A stretch of 64,000 nucleotides of DNA from Ophiocordyceps camponoti-saundersi (nom. inval.) (taxonomy: Eukaryota > Ascomycota > Sordariomycetes > Hypocreales > Ophiocordycipitaceae): assembly GCA_003339415.1 (NCBI GenBank), contig PDHQ01000008.1:372001-436000 (forward strand), read 5' to 3'. This document shows positions 1 through 8,894 of the stretch, in pieces (positions within the stretch are counted from its first letter, which is position 1; each line of letters starts with the position of its first letter). Made by a program: the position numbers and the translations under genes. Under the pieces are notes generated by a model. It was not told the DNA's origin and ran no database searches. It saw nothing but the letters and a program-made list of their open reading frames with translations.

Positions 1-705
1 CTCGTCTATAAGCAGTCAGTTATATATAGACCTACATACATACATACATACGTAGAGACGATCTCGCGTAACAAGGCGAAACATCGATCTACCTACACAT
101 GGTATGTATGTTGTGTGTGTGCATAGCGTGACCTGAGATGACGGGATGCCGGTACAGGAAACAGTCGCCTGGTATTCGTCTATCTCTCTTCAAAGCATCA
201 CCATCGACGTTGAAGACAGACCAACAGGTTAAACAATAGTTATTGCCAAAGGGTCATCTAGATACAGGAGCCAGACCCGGCCTTCTATGCTAAACTGACG
301 TCTTTCTCTCTCATCAGCAGCTGCTAAAAGAGAGTTTCATCCCCACAAACCTCATCTTCCAAGCAAACTACAGAATGAACGCATCATACATCATATGGCC
401 GCTTAACCTTATACATACATAGATCGGCAGACGTAACCTTTCCTCGACGCCATGCCGTCGTTCTCCTTTCCCCACACCCGAACACTCTAGTTTCATGGAC
501 TTGGAAGTTCTCGAATCCGGGCTCGAGTCTTGGGAATACAAGCCTCAGTCGAGTTCGCCCTGAAATTAGAGTCCTGACTTTCCTCGAAAACCGGATCATC
601 AGGCTCTCATTGCTGGATTCCCTTCCCATGCACAGGTCCCTCTCATACACACAACATGATGGGAAGTGAATCCTTCACAAATCGTGGCGCCCTTCCCTAA
701 TGTCC
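1..705. other. Gene-free window start
   Basis: No reading frame here has family motifs or a convincing start and stop. A short CATA tetranucleotide run lies at about 36-52. No telomeric TTAGGG-type repeats were seen, so the left edge does not look like a chromosome end. Confidence 0.4.
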
Positions 706-1187
706 TTATGATAGTGTCGATGGGACCAGCATGAGATGTTGGCCTGTATACTCGTTGGACCCCAGTCGACCGTCCGATTGACCTCTCGAACGAGCAAAAA
801 GAGCCGGCGAAGAGAACCTCTGAGCACGAGACGGGCTGTTGGCAGGCTCAACTGCATCAGCCATCTGGTTCACCAGATCTAATTCGATTCGCAAGGGATC
901 GTTTTGCATCGAGGTATACTGCGGGCCTTTTCGGATCGACCCGATGCTCTCCTGGCCACCTATTTCGCGGATCAGGCTGGATTGCTCTCTACGATGCTCG
1001 TGCATAAGCGGAGGAGGAAGATCCGGGCTCTCCGAAAACCACGTCACTGGATTCTCTCGCTCATGCTTAGACAGGTCCAGCTGCGCAGCCTGGTAATTGC
1101 CGCCGCCTAGTCTGATGGCCTCGATAGCCATGACATGGCACTTCGCGTCTTCCGATACTCGAGATAGAACTCTTTGCCCCTCTCGGC
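706..1187 (-). other. Possible terminal exon of an unrecognised gene
   Basis: On the minus strand a frame stays open from about 1188 down to a stop at 706-708, roughly 160 residues. The translation has balanced composition (for example AKCHVMAIEAIRLGGGNYQ near its start) rather than the Ser/Arg/Cys-heavy look of noise. The frame is closed upstream by a stop at 1189-1191, and an AG usable as an acceptor (TTGTAAG, with a CTGAC upstream) sits exactly there. This would fit a last exon whose upstream exons are lost or not recognised. No domain was identified. It could be a decayed gene or chance. Confidence 0.2.
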
Positions 1188-1506
1188 CTTACAAGCGACA
1201 ATCCCGAGTCAGGAATCTGCTATGATCTCATCGCATACTACAGACACCCGTTGCTGGCCTCTTATCGAAGTCAAGGGTCTGACCCAGAGCAACTCGTTCC
1301 ATATGACAAGTTGAGACACTGGAGCCTCTCAAGGTCTTTCGTTATTCGGCACCTTTATGAATCGAGGGAGTTTATACATGTATGTACGGATACAGGGCCA
1401 AAGATCGTATTAGTACGAGTCACGCCTTTCCATCTACCTCTCAAGGTTAGCAGCAACCGCAGTCGCCACATTAAAGCCTGTGGGAAAGGATATGGAACCA
1501 GGATAG

Positions 1507-2168
1507 AAGTCCGGTCCTCTGGAGGAATACGTGCTCAATGTGAGCGGATACTGCGACGATACGATCATCGAAAGGGAGAACAAGATGCTGAAGCAAGATT
1601 GTGCTGGTCTTTTGGTAAGTAAAAATGGTGTCTTTTGCTTCTCCTTCTCGCTGCGTTTCCCCGTGGACTAGTTAGAAACCTCGCTCCACGAACCGGATTG
1701 AGGCTCTTGGCGAGCACTGATCGCCTATAACAAGTGGAGTGACAAGCCAGAGGAGATCTTGAAGAACTCTATCTGCAACTGCAAGCAGCAAAGCAAGGAT
1801 GAGAGACTGAGGCTACTTTACGCGGTCAATAGCGCAATTCGAATGTGCTTTCGTGCCAAATTGGCTCCCTTCTCATTTCATGAAGTCGATGACCGCCGAG
1901 ACATACGGACATGGTGGATGCTAAAGAGACACTCGGGCAAGGGGCTTGCGGGAAAAGATGGCCCGGTAGTGTGGCAGAACTGTTATCTCTTCTGGATAAT
2001 AAGAAGGGTCTCTGCTTTCGCCTTGCGTCTGTAGTTTGCTGCGTCGAAGGACGAAACGTGGCTTTTGGCTGGTTCCAGGACATCATCTTTCCTGTTATTA
2101 TCAGTGCCGAGGCGGCAGACGGTCACGATGTGTACAACGTCCTGAGTGTGATACTTGTAGAAGAGTGA
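1507..2168 (+). other. Possible exons of an unrecognised plus-strand gene
   Basis: Three consecutive open pieces look coding. The first (1507-1614) follows a TAG acceptor, reads a Cys-containing segment (EEYVLNVSGYCDDTIIE) and ends at a textbook GTAAGT donor at 1615. The second lies around 1720-1890 and contains NSICNCKQQSKDERLRLL. The third is open from 1893 to a stop at 2166-2168 and is also Cys-containing. The frames could not be joined with confident splice sites, and no start exon was recognised. Base composition is less GC-rich than the housekeeping genes. It may be a lineage-specific or degraded gene. Confidence 0.2.
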
Positions 2169-3143
2169 GCTTCTACATTGAAAAGCGAGCATTGCTTCGA
2201 TTCGAATAGGCTTGAGTGTCACTATTAATCCGCATGTGCATTCAATTCAAGGCCGTACCGATACCGAAGTGGGCAGTGACAAAGACGGGCGGCGCCCGGG
2301 GCGGGCCATAAAAGCGGGGCTCACTCAGCCGGTTCGGCGGTCGAGACGTTCAACTTGCCGAACCCCGCTCCGGGCCCCGCTCCGGTGGTCGGCTCCGGGG
2401 GATCGGCTCCGGGCAAACACCGATGCCGAATGCTATAACAATTAACCGCGACCGCGCTTTACTCAAGTATCTACAAGCTTTTGCCGTACATGATAAAGGG
2501 AGGTTTTTTGTGACGTGGATTGGCTGGTATTCGTAGGATTCTATAGGGAGGGGAATAGAGAGAACAGTTGTTCTTATTGAAGCGCCGTAGAGTTCGGGTA
2601 GCGTCTGATGTTTGGAACTCTTTTCCTGCCGTAGAAGGCGCTATACATGCAAAATATATAGGATGATCACACGAGTTTTTTACAGCCATTTGCTCCGACG
2701 GAAACAGGATCAGAACCGATATTTGGTCCTATACATACAACATACAGTCAAGCATTCCCGGTGTCGAGGCCCGCCGTGGCATCACATGTATGGGGAGGCC
2801 TCTCTGATATCAATGACAAGAAGTATTGCCATCTCAATACCTCAGCTACCTTCATCTCCATGCTACTGGTCACTTTCAGCCTCCCTCGACTAGGCACGTC
2901 AGGGACGGGAATTAAATACTAAACCCGCATTCCACAACCCCCCTGGCCAGCCCCAGGAACCCATCCGTCGATCCACACTTACTGACACAGATCAGTTATC
3001 AAGAGCTCGCTAATACTTCCAGGTTCCAGAACACATCGGGGGCGGGGCATTGTGTTCAGAAGTCCTATAATGTTCCTACTCCCGTCTCAGATGGCTGTAG
3101 GCTACTGAGTCTGTCATCGTCTCGCTCCCTCGGTGTCATCGTC
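2169..3143. other. Intergenic region with a GC-rich patch
   Basis: Nothing coding is supported. A patch at about 2281-2415 is much more GC-rich than its surroundings and contains repeated CTCCGGG-type words. The rest is AT-balanced and serves as upstream sequence of the phosphoesterase gene that starts at 3144. Confidence 0.4.
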
Positions 3144-4496
3144 ATGCTGCCGGAAGTCCTCGCCTTGCTGGCATGTCTGGCCCATGTAGCCAGCGCGTTG
3201 CCTCCGCGGGAGACGATCCGCCGATGCATCAACGAAAGCCGGGCGACGCGGCCGCTGATGTTTAACGCCGATGGAAAGTTTCAGATTTCTATATTTGAGG
3301 ACCTTCATTTGGGAGAGAGTGAGTGACCCTGTCTCGCGAGCCAACAAGGGAGTTGAGTTACTCAATAACCGTTGCCAGATGCATGGGACCCCTGGGGTCA
3401 TCAGCAGGACGTAAACACAGTCAGGGTCGTCGAAAGGGTGTTCGACGCCGAAGAGCCAGACTTGGTTGTCTTCAATGGCGATCTCATCACGGGAGAGAAC
3501 GCGTTTCTAGAGAACAGCACTAAAGTCATCGACATGCTGGTTGCGCCGCTGGTACAGCGCAACCTGCCTTGGGCGTCGACGTATGGCAATCACGATCACA
3601 GCTTGAAGCTCTCGGCCGCCGACATACTGGCGCATGAGCAGCGCTGGCCCAACGGCCGGACAAAGAAGATGACCTCGGGCGCCGATAGCGGTGTCTCCAA
3701 CTACTATCTGCCCGTCTACGGTTCTGCATGCTGCGATTCAAAGTGCACGCCAGAACTGATCCTCTGGTTCTTCGACAGCCGCGGTGGTTTGCGGTTCCAG
3801 GAGCGTAACGAAGACGGCTCTCCACGACCTCAACCCGACTGGGTAGACACCAGCGTCGTCGAGTGGTTCCAACAAACCCAGGCGAATCTCACTCAACAGT
3901 ACGGCCGAGCGTTGCCATCGCTGGCTTTCGTTCACATCCCCCCCTACGCTTCTCGAGCGCTACAAACCGAGCGTGGTCGACGGAGTATCGATGCTCATCG
4001 CCAGCCAGGAATCAACGACGACTACCCATTGGCGGCTCAGGCTCAGGGCTGGTGCCCGGATGGTCGCAACGACGCCTCGTGCGGCTACGGTGGTCAGGAC
4101 TTGCCTTTCATGAAGGCAGTGTCCGAGACGCCGGGGCTCATCGGTCTCTTCTCCGGTCATGATCACGGCAACTCCTGGTGCGTCCGCTGGGACCACCAAG
4201 TGTCCGGCATGACCGTCGCCGGCAAGGGCCTCAATCTCTGCTTCGGCCAGCGCTCGGGCTACGGCGGCTACGGCCAATGGGCACGCGGCGGTCGCCAGCT
4301 GCGGATTTCCCACCGGAACACCTCCGAGGCCGAAACCTGGATCCGGCTGGACACGGGAGCCGTTGTCGGCAAGGTCATGCTGAACTCCACCTTTGGGAAG
4401 GACTCGTACCCTGAGACGCCCAACGACAAGAGCCATTGTGCCGGTTGCAATTATAGCGTCATCACCAGTCGACCACTGAAGAGAAGAAACATGTAA
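3144..4496 (+). CDS. Secreted calcineurin-like metallophosphoesterase (DCR2 type)
   Basis: Two exons, 3144-3318 and 3379-4496, separated by a 60-bp intron (GTGAGT..CAG), give 430 residues. The first ~19 residues form a signal peptide ending near SALP. The metal-binding motifs of this phosphoesterase superfamily are present in order: EDLHLGENAWD (about 52-62; the splice junction falls inside it and restores the motif), NGDLITGEN (about 91-99), YGNHDHS (about 127-133), FVHIPPY, and GHDHGNSW near the C-terminus. Order and spacing match fungal DCR2-like phosphatases, so binuclear metal-dependent phosphoester hydrolysis is expected. The signal peptide and paired Cys residues (ACCDSKC, GCNYS) suggest secretion or a vacuolar lumen. 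The substrate cannot be told from sequence. It is convergent with the repeat protein at 4924-7566. Confidence 0.9.
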
Positions 4497-4923
4497 GAGG
4501 GGGGGAAAGAGTTGAGGAGAGTTGCCTCGGATGGGCGATGCACATATTCGTTGTAGATGATTGGTATTATCATGTATGTAGATAAGATACCCTTAAGAAA
4601 AGAGCCACGCTGAGCTTCCCGTTCCGCGTTCGATAAAGAGCGTTAGTTATGAGTTGTAACACGAGAGAGAGAGAACAACGTGAGGCATCATGCGGCAGCG
4701 AAAATTGAGCTCAATTTATACGTATGTCCATCTGGCAGACGAGTTCCCAAGCCAGCAAAATTAGATACTCAAACAAACAAAATTCATCAAGTATTACAAG
4801 CCTCTATGAAGCAGATCAAGCACATTCTCATGCGTGTGATGCAACAAGCAGCCGAAGAAGCAGAAGAATTGTAGAAAAGAAAATCGCAGCAAGGAAAATT
4901 GGCCTTGAAAGCCTCTTTGAACC
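4497..4923. other. Convergent intergenic region
   Basis: Sequence between the 3' ends of the phosphoesterase and the repeat protein. It holds a short GA run near 4660 and A-rich stretches compatible with 3' end formation. No gene is supported. Confidence 0.4.
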
Positions 4924-7566
4924 TTAGAAAGCAAGAACAAGCCCAATCAAGGGCACCATGATGCTGGGAAGAATAGCTGCTCTGTCTGCAGCACCGGTGA
5001 CAACATGCGGGGACTGGGATCCGCCCTTGCTGCCAGAAGACGGGGCCTGGGGCTTGATGGGTTGCTTCGTCTCAGAGTCGTACTTTGGTGATGGGTGGCT
5101 GTGATCAGACTTGGGAGAAGGCTTCTCGTTGCTGGGTTTACTTCCCGGAGTCACATGCTTGTCATGACCAGCGGGAGGCATCTCGTGAGACCCGGGATGG
5201 TGAGGCCGCTCGTTGTAGTCTTTGCTTCCTGGAGTCACAGGCTTATCATGGCTGGGGGCGGGCATGATCTTGATGACCTTGGTAGGCTTTGCCTGGTTGT
5301 CGGGAGGCGAGGGCTTGTGTTCGTTGCTATCAGGCTTGTGAGGCACCGGCGCGGGCTTGTGCTCGTTGCAATCAGGCTTATGAGGCACCGGCGCGGTTCG
5401 GTTGCTATACGGCGCGGTGTGATTGCTGAACCGGCCGACTTCGACGTTCGTGATCGGTCGGCTCTGGATGGTGATGTCGACCGAGGCCTTGGCTACAAGA
5501 GAGACGATGGTCTTGGTGATGGGGCCGACGCAGGGAACCTCGTTCGAGGGAGTCTTGTTGGAGGGGGCCGGTCCATGAGGCGTAGGAGGAGCGATCCTAG
5601 GAGGAACCTGGCACTGACCCTCGACACACGTCTGAACTTGGAAGCAGGCAGCCGTGCAGACCTCGAGCTTGCACTGCTGGCCATCGTGGCAGACCAGGTT
5701 CTTGTTGCACTCGTCACCGATGCACTGAGCAAACTTGACCTTGCCCTCGACGCCGATGATCATCCTTTGGCACTCGTCTCCGGAACAGCCCAGGAAGCGG
5801 TATTCTCCATTGACCTTGACGACGACCGTGTTCCGCTGCTCGGGAGCACAAGCTTCGATGGTGTATTTGACCAGCAGCTCGCTCTCGAAGACGACGCGGA
5901 AGTTGCCGCAGCTCTCGCACAGTCCGGGGAAGTAAGCGACGCCTCCTCCGAGGATGACGACGCGGTTGGGGACGTTGACGGTCACGTTGACACTGACGGC
6001 GGCTTTGAGCGAGATCTTGGCTCCCAGAACACGCGGGTCGGCGGGAACGACGTGGGTGGTGACGACGGGGGCGACGCTGGTCGTCTTGGTGCCGGCGGTG
6101 CAGTCGGCAGGGGCACCGGACGAGCAGGACGTGACGGTCTCGACGACTGTCTTGTGGACCGTTTCGTATAGAGTGGTGGTGTCGAGGTGCGTGTGCACGG
6201 CTGTGCTCAGAGGAGGGGTGATACCGGTGTTTACGGGGAGGACTGTGGGAGCAGTTGAAGTATGGTTGTGCTTCCCAAGGAGCTGGACAAATGTGGTTTG
6301 TGGGTGTGAGGAGTTTCTAGACGAAACCGCTGGCGCTGGCTTGTCCTCTGCCGGCTTGTCCTCTGCCGGCTCATCATCTGCCGGCTTGTCCTCTGCTGGC
6401 TTATCATCTGCCGGCTTGTCCTCTGCCGGCTTGTCCTCTGCTGGCTTATTATCTGCCGGCTTGTCCTCTGCTGGCTTATTATCTGCCGGCTTGTCCTCTG
6501 CCGGCTTGTCCTCTGCCGGCTTGTCCTCTGCCGGCTTGTCCTCTGCCGGCTTGTCCTCTGCCGGCTTATTCTCTGCTGGCTTGTCCTCCGGCTTGTCCTC
6601 CGGCTTGTCCGCTGGCTTGTCCTCTGCCGGCTTGTCCTCTGCCGGCTTATTCTCTGCTGGCTTGTCCTCCGGCTTGTCCTCCGGCTTGTCCTCCGGCTTG
6701 TCCTCCGGCTTGTCCTCCGGCTTGTCCTCCGGCTTGTCCTCCGGCTTGTCCTCCGGCTTGTCCTCCGGCTTGTCCGCTGGCTTGTCCTCTGCCGGCTTAT
6801 CCTCTGCCGGCTTATCCTCTGCCGGCTTGTCCTCTGCCGGCTTGTCCTCTGCCGGCTTGTCCTCTGCCGGCTTGTCCTCTGCCGGCTTGTCCTCTGCCGG
6901 CTTGTCCTCCGGCTTGTCCTCCGGCTTGTCTTCCGGCTTGTCCTCCGGCTTGTCCTCCGGCTTGTCCTCCGGCTTGTCCTCCGGCTTGTCCGCTGGCTTG
7001 TCCTCTGCCGGCTTATCCTCTGCCGGCTTGTCCTCTGCCGGCTTGTCCTCTGCCGGCTTGTCCTCCGGCTTGTCCTCCGGCTTGTCCTCCGGCTTGTCCT
7101 CTGCTGGCTTGTCCTCTGTCGGCTTGTCCTCTGCTGGCTTGTCCTCTGCCGGCTTGTCCTCCGGCTTGTCCTCCGGCTTGTCCTCTGCTGGCTTGTCCTC
7201 TGTCGGCTTGTCCTCTGTCGGCTTGTCCTCTGCCGGCTTGTCCTCCGGCTTGTCCTCCGGCTTGTCCTCCGGCTTGTCCTCCGGCTTGTCCTCTGCCGGC
7301 TTGTCCTCTGCCGGCTTGTCCTCTGTCGGCTTGTCCTCTGCCGGCTTGTCCTCCGGCTTGTCCGCTGCTAGCACCACGGCCGGGTCTGTCTTGCCTGCCA
7401 GGTCTGCGTCGCCTTCTTCTGGTGATCTTCTCATAACAAGGCTGCTATTCTCCGCTCTTCGGCCCAGGTCAGAAAGAGTCATGTCGCTTTGCTGGGCTCC
7501 TAGTTCCTCTCCCAAGGTTAACGGCAGGATGGCTGCCGCCACGGCGGCTAGTCCCATCAGACGCAT
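4924..7566 (-). CDS. Repeat-rich GPI-type cell-surface protein (EDKP/AEDKP repeats)
   Basis: A single 880-codon exon. Residues 1 to about 19 form a signal peptide (MRLMGLAAVAAAILPLTLG). From about residue 71 to 410 the protein is almost entirely tandem EDKP and AEDKP units, highly charged and probably extended and disordered. A Ser/Thr-rich linker follows, then a Cys-rich globular region at about 525-665 with motifs such as GLCESCGNF, CSGDEC, CIGDEC and CHDGQQC. Next comes a Pro/His/Asn/Lys-rich stalk and a hydrophobic C-terminal tail (AAILPSIMVPLIGLVLAF) preceded by small residues, as in GPI-anchor signals. A wall- or membrane-anchored adhesin-like surface protein is the best reading; the Cys-rich domain is not assigned to a family. 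The repeat array is prone to copy-number change. A GA microsatellite lies just upstream of the start (about 7594-7611). Confidence 0.85.
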   Translation of the reverse strand: MRLMGLAAVAAAILPLTLGEELGAQQSDMTLSDLGRRAENSSLVMRRSPEEGDADLAGKTDPAVVLAADKPEDKPAEDKPTEDKPAEDKPAEDKPEDKPEDKPEDKPEDKPAEDKPTEDKPTEDKPAEDKPEDKPEDKPAEDKPAEDKPTEDKPAEDKPEDKPEDKPEDKPAEDKPAEDKPAEDKPAEDKPADKPEDKPEDKPEDKPEDKPEDKPEDKPEDKPAEDKPAEDKPAEDKPAEDKPAEDKPAEDKPAEDKPAEDKPADKPEDKPEDKPEDKPEDKPEDKPEDKPEDKPEDKPEDKPAENKPAEDKPAEDKPADKPEDKPEDKPAENKPAEDKPAEDKPAEDKPAEDKPAEDKPADNKPAEDKPADNKPAEDKPAEDKPADDKPAEDKPADDEPAEDKPAEDKPAPAVSSRNSSHPQTTFVQLLGKHNHTSTAPTVLPVNTGITPPLSTAVHTHLDTTTLYETVHKTVVETVTSCSSGAPADCTAGTKTTSVAPVVTTHVVPADPRVLGAKISLKAAVSVNVTVNVPNRVVILGGGVAYFPGLCESCGNFRVVFESELLVKYTIEACAPEQRNTVVVKVNGEYRFLGCSGDECQRMIIGVEGKVKFAQCIGDECNKNLVCHDGQQCKLEVCTAACFQVQTCVEGQCQVPPRIAPPTPHGPAPSNKTPSNEVPCVGPITKTIVSLVAKASVDITIQSRPITNVEVGRFSNHTAPYSNRTAPVPHKPDCNEHKPAPVPHKPDSNEHKPSPPDNQAKPTKVIKIMPAPSHDKPVTPGSKDYNERPHHPGSHEMPPAGHDKHVTPGSKPSNEKPSPKSDHSHPSPKYDSETKQPIKPQAPSSGSKGGSQSPHVVTGAADRAAILPSIMVPLIGLVLAF
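6330..7365 (-). repeat. Coding minisatellite, 12-bp and 15-bp units
   Basis: About 1 kb of tandem units encodes EDKP (12 bp) and AEDKP/TEDKP (15 bp), with occasional ADKP, AENKP, ADNKP and ADDKP variants. The two unit sizes are grouped in higher-order blocks (runs of pure EDKP alternate with runs of AEDKP). This points to repeated unequal exchange or replication slippage of blocks. Confidence 0.95.
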
Positions 7567-8524
7567 CTTGAGTGTGTGACTGTTGATGGAAGAGAGAGAG
7601 AGAGAGAGAGATACACAAGACTCGCTAGAAAGCTGTTAAGGAGGTTAGTAAAGGGGTAACGAGGGACTCAAAGGTTCGGGAAATTTCCTGGAAGCGATGG
7701 CTCGTGCCTTATACTTCAATACCTTGGGTATATATATACGTGGACATATCTCGGCAGACACGAGTAGGATCACAAAGGTTGTTGCTCAAAATACATATGT
7801 AAGATGGTCCAGGCCCACTGCCTCGTGTTAGCATGACCATGTATGTATGTTTACAAGAGTTTGTTTGTATGTATCTACATATATATACATTGTACAGTAT
7901 GTTCTCGTACAGATTGCCACATGTCTGTGTATGTATGTATGTATGTAAGTTGTAAACAGAAGACAGACTCGCAATATAGCAAGATCCTTCGGCGAGATGT
8001 ATGTACATACAATGTAAACTAAACTTGCCAAGAGAAAGATGGTCTATCTGTGTGGGGGACTCTCATGCCTGTATACCCTGATGAAGAGATATGGGGGGGG
8101 GGGGGGGTTAAGGGGGGAGGTAAACGACGACACAGCCCACCCGTCGGAACGAAGCTCGTAAATCATGTTATGTGTGTGCATGTAAACATGTGTATGACGA
8201 GGGCAGTCCTGGCGAGTAAGTTGCTCGGAGTCACAGAAACCCGCTCAAGCAGCGCAGGACAGGATATGTACAGTACATACAGTAGTATGTATGTATGGTT
8301 TAGGCTCGTGAATCGGTAGGTTAATACCCCTGCAGAGTTATTCGAAGAATGTCGTGATTGTTATCGCCAAGTGGATGAGTGTGCATATACATAGATACGC
8401 AGATGAGATTCCAAGAAAATCCACACAACGGTTCCGGATCTAGAGACAAAAGAGGCATATTTCGGAGATTACGACGAGTTGATCTCGTCCTGTGGGTTCC
8501 GGTTCAAACATGACATTGGTGGAA

Positions 8525-8550
8525 TACATACATACATACATACATACATA
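8525..8550. repeat. CATA tetranucleotide microsatellite
   Basis: An uninterrupted run of ACAT/CATA units, one of the longest of more than ten such loci in the window. Confidence 0.9.
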
Positions 8551-8876
8551 CGACTTTCTCGGTGGGCATCTTTACCATCTCCGTCCTCTTCAGCATGGTT
8601 GCCTGCAATCTAAGCTTAACCATTCGAGAGCTGAAAGTTACTTTGGTCTTGGAACGAATCGTGAGGCTGGACAGGTTGATAGAGTGTCGAGAGACGCTTC
8701 GTAGCGATGCTCCCAGCCACAGGAAATGCATGTCTACAGACTGGATAGAAGGGTGCCACTCTCATCCTCTCGTATATAAACACATGAGATGTGCGTGGGT
8801 CGGTAGGAACGAATCCTTGGTGGCTAATGGGCAGGCTACGGGGTAAAGCTCTCTGCCTTCCAGATCCGGCTGTATA

Positions 8877-8894
8877 TACATACATATGTATGTA
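8877..8894. repeat. 18-bp perfect palindrome within TATG/CATA repeats
   Basis: TACATACATATGTATGTA reads the same on both strands. A CATA run flips into a TATG run at its centre, so the locus could form a hairpin. Confidence 0.9.

Noticed and set aside
1..100. Possible telomere or subtelomeric repeat at the window edge
   Set aside because: Only a CATA microsatellite is present; no TTAGGG-type repeats.
6330..7365. CRISPR-like regular repeat array
   Set aside because: The units are 12-15 bp, directly adjacent with no spacers, and lie in a coding frame of a eukaryote.
5954..7579. 541-codon plus-strand frame rich in LSSAG/LSSG
   Set aside because: It is the exact antisense of the EDKP repeat; the sense strand has a signal peptide, Cys-rich domain and GPI tail, so this frame is a by-product of the repeat.
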